A stretch of DNA of 64,000 nt from contig CAVZZP010000002.1 in assembly GCA_963779765.1 (NCBI GenBank), forward strand, positions 1,054,001 through 1,118,000, read 5' to 3'. Positions within the stretch are counted from its first letter, which is position 1. Each line of letters begins with the position of its first letter. Under the pieces are notes generated by a model. It worked only from the letters and a program-made list of their open reading frames with translations. It ran no database searches and was not told the origin of the DNA. Of this stretch, positions 17,357-25,898 are shown in pieces. The stretch comes from Silicimonas sp963779765 (GTDB lineage Bacteria > Pseudomonadota > Alphaproteobacteria > Rhodobacterales > Rhodobacteraceae). The translations under genes were made by a program, and so were the position numbers.

Positions 17357-18076
17357 ATGAGCAAGGGATTCGACGACGAGGTGACGCGCCGGCGCCGCAC
17401 CATCTTCGGATGGCTGAGGAACTCGTTTCTCACGGGTCTCGTCGTGATCGCTCCGATCGGTCTGACGCTCTGGCTGATCTGGACCATGGCGGGATGGGTC
17501 GACAGCTGGGTCCTTCCCTTCGTACCCGTCTGGCTGCGTCCGGACCAATACGTCGGTCTCAACATTCGGGGCGTCGGGGTCGTCGTCTTCCTCATCTTCA
17601 CGATCGCGATCGGGTGGATGGCGAAGGGCATCATCGGCAAGTCGCTCATCAAGTGGGCCGAAAGCCTGGTCCAGAACCTTCCGGTGGTGCGGTCGGTCTA
17701 CAAGGGTCTCAAGCAGATCGCCGAAACCGTTTTCGCCCAATCAGAGACGTCGTTCGACAAATGCTGCCTCGTGGAGTATCCGCGCCCCGGCATCTGGGCC
17801 ATCGGCTTTGTCTCGACCTCGGCAAAGGGCGAGATCCTGCGCCGCCTGCCAGGGGAAGACGACGTGGCCACGGTCTTTCTGCCGACCACCCCGAACCCGA
17901 CTTCCGGGTTTCTTCTCTTTGTGCCGCGGCGCGATCTGATCGAGCTCGACATGTCGGTCGAGGATGCGGCGAAGCTCGTGATTTCCGCCGGACTCGTCTA
18001 TCCGGACAGCAGTACGTTGCGGCCCACACCGATCGGAGAAGTCCGGCCGCCGGCCGCGCGGGCCGGGTCGTCCTGA
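17357..18076 (+). CDS. DUF502 domain membrane protein
   Basis: 239 residues. Two hydrophobic helices near the N-terminus (FLTGLVVIAPIGLTLWLIWTMAGWV and IRGVGVVVFLIFTIAIGWMA), then the conserved LPVVRSVYKGLKQIAETV and EYPRPGIWAIGFVSTSA that define DUF502. Function unknown in bacteria. Start set at MSKGFDDE; an upstream in-frame start adds nine unconvincing residues. Confidence 0.88.
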   Translation: MSKGFDDEVTRRRRTIFGWLRNSFLTGLVVIAPIGLTLWLIWTMAGWVDSWVLPFVPVWLRPDQYVGLNIRGVGVVVFLIFTIAIGWMAKGIIGKSLIKWAESLVQNLPVVRSVYKGLKQIAETVFAQSETSFDKCCLVEYPRPGIWAIGFVSTSAKGEILRRLPGEDDVATVFLPTTPNPTSGFLLFVPRRDLIELDMSVEDAAKLVISAGLVYPDSSTLRPTPIGEVRPPAARAGSS

Positions 18077-18379
18077 CCGACTTCGCAGCATTCCTGCCGC
18101 ATGTCGTAGCGGAAATGCCACGCTCCTCCGAGGTCTTGTAGTGCCAACAGGAAAGCGGTGTATACTCTTGCTTGGGGGCTGCTCATTCGCACTGTCATTC
18201 GATTGACGTGCAGGCGCAGTCCTGTCCGGCAGCGCCACGGCCTGTCACGCAATGCTGAAGCGCCGGCTGCCCCGCCGAAGGCTTCAGGAGCGCCCGTCTA
18301 ATGTAGGCGAGCGCCGGTTTGGGGTAACATGTCCGACCGACCAGTGAAGGCCGGCGGCATAGCAAAGAGAGACGGTAAA
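18077..18379 (+). other. 303-bp gap, possible promoter and structured leader
   Basis: No convincing gene. A TATACT hexamer near 18160 could be a -10 box. About 100 nt downstream CTGAAGC and GCTTCAG (about 18253-18286) can form a 7-bp stem enclosing a GC-rich insert. This could be the 5' leader of the small exported protein or a separate RNA; neither can be settled from sequence alone. Confidence 0.3.
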
Positions 18380-18592
18380 GTGAAATTTAAGTCCACTGCC
18401 CTGATCGCAGCCATGTGCTTCTCGGTCGCCGCGGCTCCGGTCTTCGCCGGCGGAATGGCGGAGCCTGTGATGGAACCCGAAGTGATCGCCGAAGAGTCGT
18501 CGTCTTCAGGCGGTTTCATCATCCCGCTTCTGCTGCTTGCCATCATCGTCGCGATCGCGACGTCCGATAACGGCGGCGGCGAAGTGTTCTGA
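18380..18592 (+). CDS. Small exported protein, function unknown
   Basis: 70 residues from a GTG at 18380. VKFKSTALIAAMCFSVAAAPVFAGG is a signal peptide. The mature part is only about 45 residues: an acidic stretch MAEPVMEPEVIAEESSSS, then one strongly hydrophobic segment GGFIIPLLLLAIIVAIATS and a short acidic tail, so it should be an inner-membrane anchored miniprotein. An in-frame ATG at 18329 is possible but puts 17 polar residues before the signal peptide. A strong terminator follows. Confidence 0.65.
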   Translation: MKFKSTALIAAMCFSVAAAPVFAGGMAEPVMEPEVIAEESSSSGGFIIPLLLLAIIVAIATSDNGGGEVF

Positions 18593-18617
18593 GCGAAGGC
18601 GGATACTTCGCTCTCGG

Positions 18618-18646
18618 ACGGCGGCCCCACACGGGCCGCCGTTTTT
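18618..18646 (+). terminator. Rho-independent terminator after the small exported protein
   Basis: Perfect 10-bp stem ACGGCGGCCC (18618-18627) and GGGCCGCCGT (18633-18642), 5-nt loop, followed by a run of Ts. It points in the + direction and separates the liv/psu side from the minus-strand bdhA. Confidence 0.85.
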
Positions 18647-18655
18647 CGTTTCCGG

Positions 18656-19429
18656 CTACTGCGAGGTCCAGCCGCCGTCAGCCGAAATCGTCGTTCCGGT
18701 GACCTGCGCTGCCGCGTCCGAGCAAAGGAACAGCGCGATCCCCGCGATCTGCTCGACTGTCACGAATTCCTTCGACGGCTGCTTCAGCAGGATAACCTTC
18801 TCGATCGCCTCGTCCTCGCTGATCCCGTACTCCCGGGCGGTATCCGGAATTTGCGCCTCCACGAGGGGCGTCAGGACGTAGCCGGGGCAAATGGCGTTCG
18901 CCGTAATCGCCTCGCGAGCCGTTTCCAGCGCCACCACCTTCGTCATGCCCACCACACCATGCTTTGCCGTGACGTAGGCGGATTTGAAGGGGCTCGCCCT
19001 CAGCCCGTGAGCCGAAGCAACGTTGACGACCCGGCCCCATCCGGCCTTGCGCATCAGGGGAAGTGCCGCAGCCGTGGTGTGGAAGGCGGAGTTCATGTTG
19101 ATCGCGATGATCCGGTTCCAGGCATCCACGGGAAACTCGTCTATCGGAGACACGACCTGAATGCCTGCGTTGTTCACGAGGATGTCGCAAGCGCCTGCTT
19201 TGCGGATCAAGTCGCGGCAGGCCTGACCGTCGGCCATGTCGGCTGCGATGTAGCGTACTTCAACGCCGTGGTCTCTCGAGATCCCCGCGGCCAGCGCATG
19301 ATCCTCGTCCCGGTCGGTGAACGAGTTCAGAACGACGCTCGCCCCTTCTTCCGCGAGGGCCCGTGCGATGCCGAGGCCGATGCCGGAGTTGGAACCCGTG
19401 ATGACGGCAGTCTTGCCGGACAACGACAT
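18656..19429 (-). CDS. bdhA: 3-hydroxybutyrate dehydrogenase
   Basis: NAD-dependent short-chain dehydrogenase, 257 residues. NAD loop TGSNSGIGLGIA at residues 11-22, NNAGIQVVSPIDEF, catalytic Ser in NVASAHGLRASPFKSAY with YVTAKHG (Tyr-Lys), and the BdhA-type C-terminus VTGTTISADGGWTSQ. The long YGISEDEAIEKVILLKQPSKEF segment matches D-3-hydroxybutyrate dehydrogenases. Links polyhydroxybutyrate or ketone-body breakdown to acetoacetate. Confidence 0.93.
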   Translation of the reverse strand: MSLSGKTAVITGSNSGIGLGIARALAEEGASVVLNSFTDRDEDHALAAGISRDHGVEVRYIAADMADGQACRDLIRKAGACDILVNNAGIQVVSPIDEFPVDAWNRIIAINMNSAFHTTAAALPLMRKAGWGRVVNVASAHGLRASPFKSAYVTAKHGVVGMTKVVALETAREAITANAICPGYVLTPLVEAQIPDTAREYGISEDEAIEKVILLKQPSKEFVTVEQIAGIALFLCSDAAAQVTGTTISADGGWTSQ

Positions 19430-19508
19430 GAAACGATCCTTTCGCCAGTGCAGAAATCATGATGCACGCGCAGGATAGCGCCGCGTCGCTTGGTGGCCAG
19501 CGACAATC

Positions 19509-20024
19509 TCAGTCGGCGAGCGCGGCTTCGATGGCAGTGGTGATGGCGGGGGAGCCAGGTTTCTCGACCGCTCCCCACGTGCCCAGGATACTACCGTCGG
19601 GACCCACGAGCACCTTGTTGAAGTTCCATGCAGGGACGAACCCGGTCTGATCCTCCACGTGGCGATAGAAGGGATGCATGTCGCCTCCCCTGACGTGGCT
19701 GATCGTGGTCATCGGAAAATCGAGGTCGTAGTTCAGCTCGCAGAAGTCTTTCACCTCGGACTCCGAAGACAGCTCCTGCCTGAAGTCGTCGGAGGGGATC
19801 GCAAGCACGACGAGGCCGTCGTCCTTGTACCGATCATAGATCTCCTGCAATCCAGCATACTGCGGCGTGAACCCGCAAAGCGACGCGGTGTTGACGACCA
19901 GAACAGGACGCCCCGACCAATCGGCGGTGTCGTATGTGCCGCCATCGATGCTGTCGAAGACGAAGGTTTCTGCGGCAACGGGTGTGACCATCAGTGTGGC
20001 GACAAGTGTGACCAAGCTGCGCAT
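19509..20024 (-). CDS. Glutathione peroxidase family protein, exported
   Basis: 171 residues. MRSLVTLVATLMVTPVAA is a signal peptide, so the enzyme is probably periplasmic. Peroxidatic Cys is in NTASLCGFTPQYAGLQ (Cys in place of selenocysteine), with the family's later WNFNKVLVGPDG supplying Trp and Asn. Probably thioredoxin- or glutathione-dependent reduction of hydroperoxides; the reductant cannot be told. Confidence 0.92.
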   Translation of the reverse strand: MRSLVTLVATLMVTPVAAETFVFDSIDGGTYDTADWSGRPVLVVNTASLCGFTPQYAGLQEIYDRYKDDGLVVLAIPSDDFRQELSSESEVKDFCELNYDLDFPMTTISHVRGGDMHPFYRHVEDQTGFVPAWNFNKVLVGPDGSILGTWGAVEKPGSPAITTAIEAALAD

Positions 20025-20084
20025 CGATTTTTCTCCCTAGCTCATCTACGATTAGCAACGCCTTTTGGTTTCCTTGCCACAACG

Positions 20085-20111
20085 AAAAACGCCGCCCTCT
20101 CGGGCGGCGTT
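20085..20111 (-). terminator. Rho-independent terminator after rpmE
   Basis: On the minus strand the hairpin AACGCCGCCC with GGGCGGCGTT (10-bp stem, 4-nt loop) is followed by a U-run (AAAAA on the plus strand at 20085-20089). It ends the trmD-rplS-rpmE transcript. Confidence 0.85.
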
Positions 20112-20136
20112 CGTGGTCCAATCGGACAGGGCCGGT

Positions 20137-20358
20137 TCAGAAACCGAGGCCCTCGTACTTCTTCTTGAACTTCGACACGCGCCCGCCGGTGTCCATAAGA
20201 CGGGTGCCGCCGCCGGTCCACGCGGGGTGGACGGAGGGGTCGATGTCGAGCGACAGCTGGTCGCCTTCCGAGCCCCAGGTCGAGCGCATCTTGATCACTT
20301 CGCCGTTCACCAGCTTGACGTCGATGTTGTGATAATCGGGATGAATATCTTTTTTCAT
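20137..20358 (-). CDS. rpmE: 50S ribosomal protein L31
   Basis: 73 residues: MKKDIHPDYHNIDVKLVNGE, then SLDIDPSVHPAWTGGGTRL and a basic C-terminus FKKKYEGLGF. It lacks the CxxC zinc-ribbon cysteines, so it is a zinc-independent form. Follows rplS after 11 bp, the usual order. Confidence 0.96.
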   Translation of the reverse strand: MKKDIHPDYHNIDVKLVNGEVIKMRSTWGSEGDQLSLDIDPSVHPAWTGGGTRLMDTGGRVSKFKKKYEGLGF

Positions 20359-20369
20359 GGATCCGCTCC

Positions 20370-20753
20370 TCAGGCCTCGGTGCCGTCGAGCGGCTTGTAG
20401 TTGGTGACCTCGGCGATCCGGGCCGACTTGCCGCGGCGCGTGCGGAGGTAATACAGCTTGGCACGACGGACGCGGCCGCGGCGCACGACGGTGATGCTGT
20501 CGATGTTGGTCGAGTGCAGCGGGAAGACCCGCTCGACGCCCTCGCCGAAGGAAATCTTGCGGACGGTGAACGAGCCGGCGATGCCCTTACCGTTCTTTCG
20601 GCTGATGCAGACGCCTTCGTAGTTCTGAACGCGGGCACGCGTGCCCTCCGTCACCTTGTATCCGACACGCAGGGTGTCGCCCGGCTTGAAATCCGGAATC
20701 TCTTTGCCGAGGGCAGCGACCTGCTCGGCTTCCAGTTGTGCGATCAGGTTCAT
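20370..20753 (-). CDS. rplS: 50S ribosomal protein L19
   Basis: 127 residues. PDFKPGDTLRVGYKVTEGTRARVQNYEGVCISRKN and VERVFPLHSTNIDSITVVRRGRVRRAKLYYLR are the L19 signature. L19 sits at the 30S-50S interface. Downstream of trmD and upstream of rpmE on the minus strand. Confidence 0.97.
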   Translation of the reverse strand: MNLIAQLEAEQVAALGKEIPDFKPGDTLRVGYKVTEGTRARVQNYEGVCISRKNGKGIAGSFTVRKISFGEGVERVFPLHSTNIDSITVVRRGRVRRAKLYYLRTRRGKSARIAEVTNYKPLDGTEA

Positions 20754-20907
20754 CTGACCAACTCCTATCTACGCTCCGGGTATGTCCCGGAAGTTGTTGC
20801 GCCCCAGAGCTCCGGTCGGTCGTGAGGGCCGGTCATGGCGGCCTTCGGAGGGTTCGGGTCTACATTCGCTTATCGTGACCGCACAGGCCACAGGTCCACT
20901 GGCCAAT

Positions 20908-21768
20908 TCAGCCGCGAACTCGCGCCGTATAGGGTCGGCGGCGCGCCGGATCAAGTGGAAAGGTCAGCCGCCCTCGCCCTCGCGGCGAATGATCAGGTCC
21001 GGACGACGTTCCCGAGTTCAGGCGCAGGGCCTCTTCGCGGCGCCAGCGGGCGACGGCAGCGTGGTCGCCGGAGGTCAGCACCTCGGGGATCCGTCTCCCT
21101 TCCCACTCTGACGGTCGGGTGTACTGGGGATGCTCCAAAAGCCCGTCCGAGAAGCTTTCCTCATCGGTCGAGGCCGCATTGCCGAGTACGCCGGGAAGAA
21201 GCCGCACGGTCGCGTCGATCACCGCCTCGGCCGCGATCTCGCCGCCTGTCATCACGAAGTCGCCAAGCGAGATTTCCTCGATCCCGAAGTGCTCGATCAC
21301 GCGTTCATCGAGCCCCTCGAACCGGCCACAGATCAGGGTCAGGCCCTCAGTCACAGCGAAGCGGCGCGCGGTCGCCTGGTCGAAAGGACGGCCGCGCGGG
21401 CTGAGGTAGACGAGCGGCCATCGTTCCCTGTCGGTCGGGGCATCGCGCATGGCGAAGCGGATGGCGCGCCCCATGACATCGGCCCGCAGGACCATGCCAG
21501 CCCCGCCTCCGGCAGGGGTATCGTCGACGTTGCGGTGACGACCCTCTCCGAATGTGCGCAAATCGATCGGATCCAGCGACCAAAGCCCCTGATCCAGGGC
21601 TTTGCCGGTCAATGACAGACCGGGAATGCCAGGAAAGGCGTCAGGAACGAGGGTGATGACCTTGACCGTCCACGCACCCTTGAGACGCGGCCGGTCGGAC
21701 ATGAGGTCTCGCGGCGCGGATGCGGCATTGATGGCGAGACGACCGTGAGATTTCGAAGGTGCGGACAT
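20908..21768 (-). CDS. trmD: tRNA (guanine-N1)-methyltransferase TrmD, C-terminus altered by an indel
   Basis: SAM-dependent m1G37 methylation of tRNA by a trefoil-knot SPOUT enzyme. Seen: ITLVPDAFPGIPGLSLTGKALDQG, GGGAGMVLRADV, LICGRFEGLDERVIEHF, EISLGDFVMTGGEIAAEAVIDA and the late EVLTSGDHAAVARWRREEALRL. After RL the frame slips: the encoded tail is foreign, whereas the other frame gives TRERRPDLIIRREGEGG with a stop at 20964-20966. Removing one base at 21017-21018 restores a normal 267-residue protein. The first 22 residues before MSDRPRLKG may or may not be translated. Confidence 0.9.
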   Translation of the reverse strand: MSAPSKSHGRLAINAASAPRDLMSDRPRLKGAWTVKVITLVPDAFPGIPGLSLTGKALDQGLWSLDPIDLRTFGEGRHRNVDDTPAGGGAGMVLRADVMGRAIRFAMRDAPTDRERWPLVYLSPRGRPFDQATARRFAVTEGLTLICGRFEGLDERVIEHFGIEEISLGDFVMTGGEIAAEAVIDATVRLLPGVLGNAASTDEESFSDGLLEHPQYTRPSEWEGRRIPEVLTSGDHAAVARWRREEALRLNSGTSSGPDHSPRGRGRLTFPLDPARRRPYTARVRG

Positions 21769-21816
21769 GGTGGCGCTCTAGCGCACGTCCGTCGGCCCGG
21801 CAAGCGCGCCCGAGAG

Positions 21817-21842
21817 CGGGGAGGAGGCGAACCTCCTCCCCG
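21817..21842 (-). other. Intercistronic hairpin with UUCG tetraloop between ctpA and trmD
   Basis: On the minus-strand RNA an 11-bp perfect stem CGGGGAGGAGG/CCTCCTCCCCG closes a UUCG tetraloop. It lies in the 80-bp gap after ctpA. No U-run follows, so it may be a 3'-end stabiliser or rho-assisted terminator for the gpmI-envC-ctpA transcript. Confidence 0.6.
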
Positions 21843-21848
21843 TCTTCG

Positions 21849-23207
21849 TCAGTTTGCCTGGCGCGCCAGGGCGGCCGCATACTCCGGTCCAAGGGCCGCA
21901 AGGCCTTTGAGGATATCGATGGCGTAAGCCAACTGGTAATCCTCGACACGCAGTTCCGCGGCCTTGTCGGCGGCGGCGCGCTCCTCCTCGACCTGACGGC
22001 GTTCGTCCTCGGTGAGGCTGTCGTTCGTCAGCGACCCGCGCAGTTCCGCTTCGGACCGGGCACCACGATCGGGCGCTTCGTCCTCAGTCGTTTCCGGCGG
22101 CGGCGGCTGCTGCACGACGATGTCGGGCGACACGCCGAGAGCCTGGATCGAGCGGCCCGACGGCGTGTAATAGCGCGCAGTCGTCAGGCGCATAGCCCCA
22201 TCGCTCCGAAGCGGCATGACGGTCTGGACCGAGCCCTTTCCGAAAGACTTGGTGCCGATGACGATGGCGCGACGGTGATCCTGAAGTGCGCCCGCCACGA
22301 TCTCGGACGCCGAGGCGGATCCGCCATTGATCAGCACGACGAGCGGCTTGCCTTCCGCCAGATCGCCTGTCTCGGCATTGAAGCGGTCGCCGTCCTGAGG
22401 TTCGCGGCCGCGCGTCGAGACGATCTCGCCCGCGTCAAGGAAGGCGTCCGAGACGCGCACGGCCTGGGTGAGAAGTCCACCGGGGTTGTTCCGCAGATCG
22501 AGGACGAAGCCGTTCACGTTCTCCATCCCGCCCAATTCCTCGACCTTTTCCGCGAGTTGGTCGCGCATCGTCGGGAACGTCTGATCGGAGAACGTCGTGA
22601 GGCGCAGAACGACAGTCTCGCCCTCGATGCGCGAGCGAACGGCCGTCAACTTGATGGTATCCCTGATCAGCGAGACGTCGAACGGCTCAGCCTCCCCTTC
22701 GCGTACGATGGTGATGATGATTTCGCTTCCAATGGGCCCGCGCATGAGGTCCACCGCCTGATCGAGCGTCAAACCAAGCACGCTTTCACCGTCGACATGC
22801 GTGATGAAATCACCGGAGATGATACCCGCGTCGCTGGCGGGCGTGTCGTCCATGGGAGACACGACTTTGACGAAGCCTTCCTCTTGAGTGACCTCGATGC
22901 CGAGACCCCCAAATTCTCCCCGCGTCTGGACGCGCATGTCGGCGGCGTCGTCGGGCGAGAGGTACGACGAATGCGGATCGAGGGATGTCAGCATGCCGTT
23001 GATGGCCGCTTCAATCAGGTCCTCTTCGTCGACTTCCTCGACGTATTGAGAGCGTATCCGCTCGAAGATGTCGCCGAAGAGGTCGAGCTGCTCATAGACG
23101 CTGGCTTTCTTGTCAGCCTCCTGGGCCAGAAGGGGCCCCGCGACCTGAGTGGTGATGACCGCGCCGAACATGACCCCGGTCACCGATGCCAGAAGAAACT
23201 TTTTCAT
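21849..23207 (-). CDS. ctpA: C-terminal processing peptidase (S41 family)
   Basis: 452 residues. N-terminal signal or anchor MKKFLLASVTGVMFGAVITTQVAG, PDZ domain around residues 80-170 (GLGIEVTQEEGFVKVVSPMDDTPA), and the catalytic region LVVLINGGSASASEIVAGALQDHRRAIVIGTKSFGKGSVQT with the Ser (SASE) and Lys (KSFGKG) dyad. Periplasmic tail-specific protease that in relatives trims murein hydrolase regulators. Third gene of gpmI-envC-ctpA, 2 bp after envC. Confidence 0.94.
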   Translation of the reverse strand: MKKFLLASVTGVMFGAVITTQVAGPLLAQEADKKASVYEQLDLFGDIFERIRSQYVEEVDEEDLIEAAINGMLTSLDPHSSYLSPDDAADMRVQTRGEFGGLGIEVTQEEGFVKVVSPMDDTPASDAGIISGDFITHVDGESVLGLTLDQAVDLMRGPIGSEIIITIVREGEAEPFDVSLIRDTIKLTAVRSRIEGETVVLRLTTFSDQTFPTMRDQLAEKVEELGGMENVNGFVLDLRNNPGGLLTQAVRVSDAFLDAGEIVSTRGREPQDGDRFNAETGDLAEGKPLVVLINGGSASASEIVAGALQDHRRAIVIGTKSFGKGSVQTVMPLRSDGAMRLTTARYYTPSGRSIQALGVSPDIVVQQPPPPETTEDEAPDRGARSEAELRGSLTNDSLTEDERRQVEEERAAADKAAELRVEDYQLAYAIDILKGLAALGPEYAAALARQAN

Positions 23208-23209
23208 GC

Positions 23210-24325
23210 CTAGTCCTTACCTCCGCCCGTCCAGGGCATACCCGCCGGATCTACCGGGGTCCTTCCCTGTCTTATCTCCAAATAAAGCGTCTCGCCTCCG
23301 AAAACGCCACCATATCCGACCAAGCCGTTCAAATTCTCTTGTGCGGCAAGAGAGGTCTTCCCCATCAGGCCGATCGGTTCGCCCACGGAAACGGTCTGCC
23401 CGCGACGCACGAAAGTGCTGGCGAGTCCTGCGAGGATCACGAGCGACCCGGGCTTCGGCTCAAGGATCGCGACCCCGCCCTGGCCGGGGACATCGCCGGC
23501 AAAGCGCACCGACGCTGAAACGGGAGCGGTCACCAGAGCCTCGTCCGGTGTCGTGAGAATCCAACCGGGCCTGCGGACGCCCGCGGCGTCGGCCTCGTCG
23601 TAGTCACGCAGAACGTCGCCCGTTACCGGCATGGACCATGCGCCATCGGTGACCCAGCTGTCGGTACCATTGTCGGGCATAAGGCTGTCTGCGAAGGCGG
23701 CGAGTGTCTCGGCACTGTTGACGAGTGCTTCGATTGCCGCGTCATCTGTCGAGATGCTGTCCGGCAGGTCACCGCGGGCGGCGATGGCCTCGGAGAGACG
23801 CAGGCGCGCGGTGCGAATGCCGTCAGATCCCGCTTCGAGCGTCGCGATCCCGGACTTTTGCAGGCTGACGAGGGTGTCGAGATCCACGAGATCGACCTTG
23901 AGATCTTCGACCCGTTCGTTGAGCGAGGGAACGAATGCGGCGGCAAGTGTGCCGGCCCGTATGGTCTGAAGGGCACCGCCCGGATGGATCAGGGTTTCGG
24001 TCTGGGCTTGTCTGGAGGTTGTGGCCAGAAGCGAAAGCAGCATCGTCAGGTCGTCTTCGTTCGCTTCAAGATCATTGCGGATCTCGCGTTCCCGGAGTTC
24101 GGCCCGCCGCAGGCCCTCGCGCATGGCGCCTAGGCCCACTTCATAGGCGCGGACCGTCCGAGTGAGGGCTGTCACCTGGTCGGCGGCATCGGACGCTTCG
24201 GTCAGCCGGACCGCCGCCTCTTCAAGCTGGCGTGCCGCATCGCGCGCCAAATCCGCGGCCTCGTCGGACCAGGCAGGTTGCCAGGCCACCGCCAGCGCAG
24301 CGACAAGTGTCGTGATCCGTCTCAT
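23210..24325 (-). CDS. EnvC-like murein hydrolase activator (degenerate M23/LytM)
   Basis: 371 residues. Signal peptide MRRITTLVAALAVAWQPAWS, long coiled coil from about residue 20 to 220 (DLARDAARQLEEAAVRLTEA and onward), and a C-terminal LytM domain GVAILEPKPGSLVILAGL ... GGETLYLEIRQGRTPVDPAGM. The catalytic zinc-binding His/Asp of active M23 enzymes are missing, as in EnvC, which activates amidases during cell separation. Sits between gpmI and ctpA, the order also known around envC elsewhere. Confidence 0.88.
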   Translation of the reverse strand: MRRITTLVAALAVAWQPAWSDEAADLARDAARQLEEAAVRLTEASDAADQVTALTRTVRAYEVGLGAMREGLRRAELREREIRNDLEANEDDLTMLLSLLATTSRQAQTETLIHPGGALQTIRAGTLAAAFVPSLNERVEDLKVDLVDLDTLVSLQKSGIATLEAGSDGIRTARLRLSEAIAARGDLPDSISTDDAAIEALVNSAETLAAFADSLMPDNGTDSWVTDGAWSMPVTGDVLRDYDEADAAGVRRPGWILTTPDEALVTAPVSASVRFAGDVPGQGGVAILEPKPGSLVILAGLASTFVRRGQTVSVGEPIGLMGKTSLAAQENLNGLVGYGGVFGGETLYLEIRQGRTPVDPAGMPWTGGGKD

Positions 24326-25842
24326 CGTCGGATCAGGCTCCGCCCGGTCATCTCTGGTGGTTTCGGAAGTCCCATCATGTCGAGGATCGTCGGGGCGATG
24401 TCGGCCAGACGTCCGTTGTCCAGCGTTATCGCCTCGGGATAACCGACGACGGCGGCGGGAACGAGATTTGTCGTATGGGCCGTGTGCGGTCCTCCCGTGT
24501 CGGGGTCGATCATCGTCTCGCAGTTGCCGTGGTCGGCCGTAAGGACAAGCGCGCCTCCGACGTCCCGCAGAGCCTCGACCACTCGCGCAAGACCCTTGTC
24601 CACCGCCTCGCAGGCTCGAATGGCGGCGCCGAGGTCGCCTGTGTGGCCCACCATGTCCGGGTTGGCGTAGTTGACGACGATCAGGTCGTAGTCGGCCCGG
24701 ATCGCCTCGACCAGTCTGTCGGTTACTTCATCCGCCGACATCTCGGGCTTGAGATCGTAAGTCGCGACGTCGGGGGACTTGGGCATGACGCGATCCTCGC
24801 CCAGTTCGGGGTCTTCCCTGCCGCCGTTCAGAAAGAATGTGACGTGAGGGTACTTCTCGGTCTCGGCCACACGGAATTGACGAAGACCCTTGGACGCGAT
24901 CCAGGCGCCGAGTGTGTTCACGATGTCCTCTTTGGGGAAGACCGTCTGCATGTAGGCGTTATGCTGGTCGGAGTATTCTGCCATTCCCAGCATTGCCGAA
25001 AGCTTTGGACGCGGGCCTGTCTCGAAGGCATCGAAATCCGGCGCGCCGATGGCCGCAAGGATCTCTCGCGCGCGGTCGGCGCGGAAGTTGACGAAGAAGA
25101 TCCCGTCGCCGTCCTTCATTCCCTGATACTCGTCCAGCACCGCCGGCTCGATAAATTCATCGCTCACGCCCGCCTCATAGGAGGCGCGCGCCACGTCGGA
25201 CGCATTCAAGGCGGGCGAGCCTCTGCCTCGCACAATCAGGTCGAACGCCTTCTGGACGCGCGGCCATCGATTGTCCCGGTCCATCGCAAAATACCGGCCG
25301 ATGACCGTGGCGATGCGGACACCGTCAGGCAAATCCGTCTCGAGCGTCGCCAACTGCCCGGCGGCCGAGCGGGGCGGAACATCCCGGCCATCGGTTATGG
25401 CGTGAACGACGACGGGCAGGCCACGGTCGGACATTGCCTTCGCTGCCGCCACAATGTGCCGTTGGTGAGAATGGACGCCGCCCGGTGAGGCCAGACCAGC
25501 CAGATGGACGGTGCCGCCCGCCGCCTTCACGGTTTCAGCGAAGGCAACCAACGCCGGTCGATCGAAGAAGCTGCCCTCCTCGATTGCCAGGTCGATTTGG
25601 CCCAGGTCCATCGCGACCACACGTCCCGCGCCGATGTTCGTATGTCCGACTTCGGAATTCCCCATCTGGCCCTTCGGAAGGCCGACATCAGGGCCGAAAG
25701 TGACAAGTGTCGCCTTGGGGCTCGTCGCCATGATCCGATCGTAGGCGGGCGTGTCGGCGAGACTTGGCGCGTTCCCCTCACGGTCGTCGCGAAGACCCCA
25801 TCCATCCAGGATGCAAAGAACCACAGGTTTGGGTGTGCCCAT
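24322..25842 (-). CDS. gpmI: 2,3-bisphosphoglycerate-independent phosphoglycerate mutase
   Basis: Interconverts 3- and 2-phosphoglycerate with two Mn ions. 506 residues: CILDGWGLRDD (metal Asp), the nucleophilic Ser in GQMGNSEVGHTNIGAGR, HAITDGRDVPPRSA, and the C-terminal LTADHGNCETMIDP and AHTTNLVP metal ligands. Start at ATG 25842; a long upstream extension in the same frame is out-of-frame shadow of the exonuclease gene. Overlaps envC by 4 nt (ATGA). Confidence 0.96.
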   Translation of the reverse strand: MGTPKPVVLCILDGWGLRDDREGNAPSLADTPAYDRIMATSPKATLVTFGPDVGLPKGQMGNSEVGHTNIGAGRVVAMDLGQIDLAIEEGSFFDRPALVAFAETVKAAGGTVHLAGLASPGGVHSHQRHIVAAAKAMSDRGLPVVVHAITDGRDVPPRSAAGQLATLETDLPDGVRIATVIGRYFAMDRDNRWPRVQKAFDLIVRGRGSPALNASDVARASYEAGVSDEFIEPAVLDEYQGMKDGDGIFFVNFRADRAREILAAIGAPDFDAFETGPRPKLSAMLGMAEYSDQHNAYMQTVFPKEDIVNTLGAWIASKGLRQFRVAETEKYPHVTFFLNGGREDPELGEDRVMPKSPDVATYDLKPEMSADEVTDRLVEAIRADYDLIVVNYANPDMVGHTGDLGAAIRACEAVDKGLARVVEALRDVGGALVLTADHGNCETMIDPDTGGPHTAHTTNLVPAAVVGYPEAITLDNGRLADIAPTILDMMGLPKPPEMTGRSLIRR

Positions 25843-25898
25843 TTCCGCCTCGCCGTTTTGCCCTGACATACCCTGACGGGAGACGATTGGGAACCGCC

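Noticed and set aside
18180..18260. 4.5S (SRP) RNA in the gap near GGGGGCTGCTC
   Set aside because: The conserved GGAAGGAAGCA-type tetraloop region of SRP RNA is not present.
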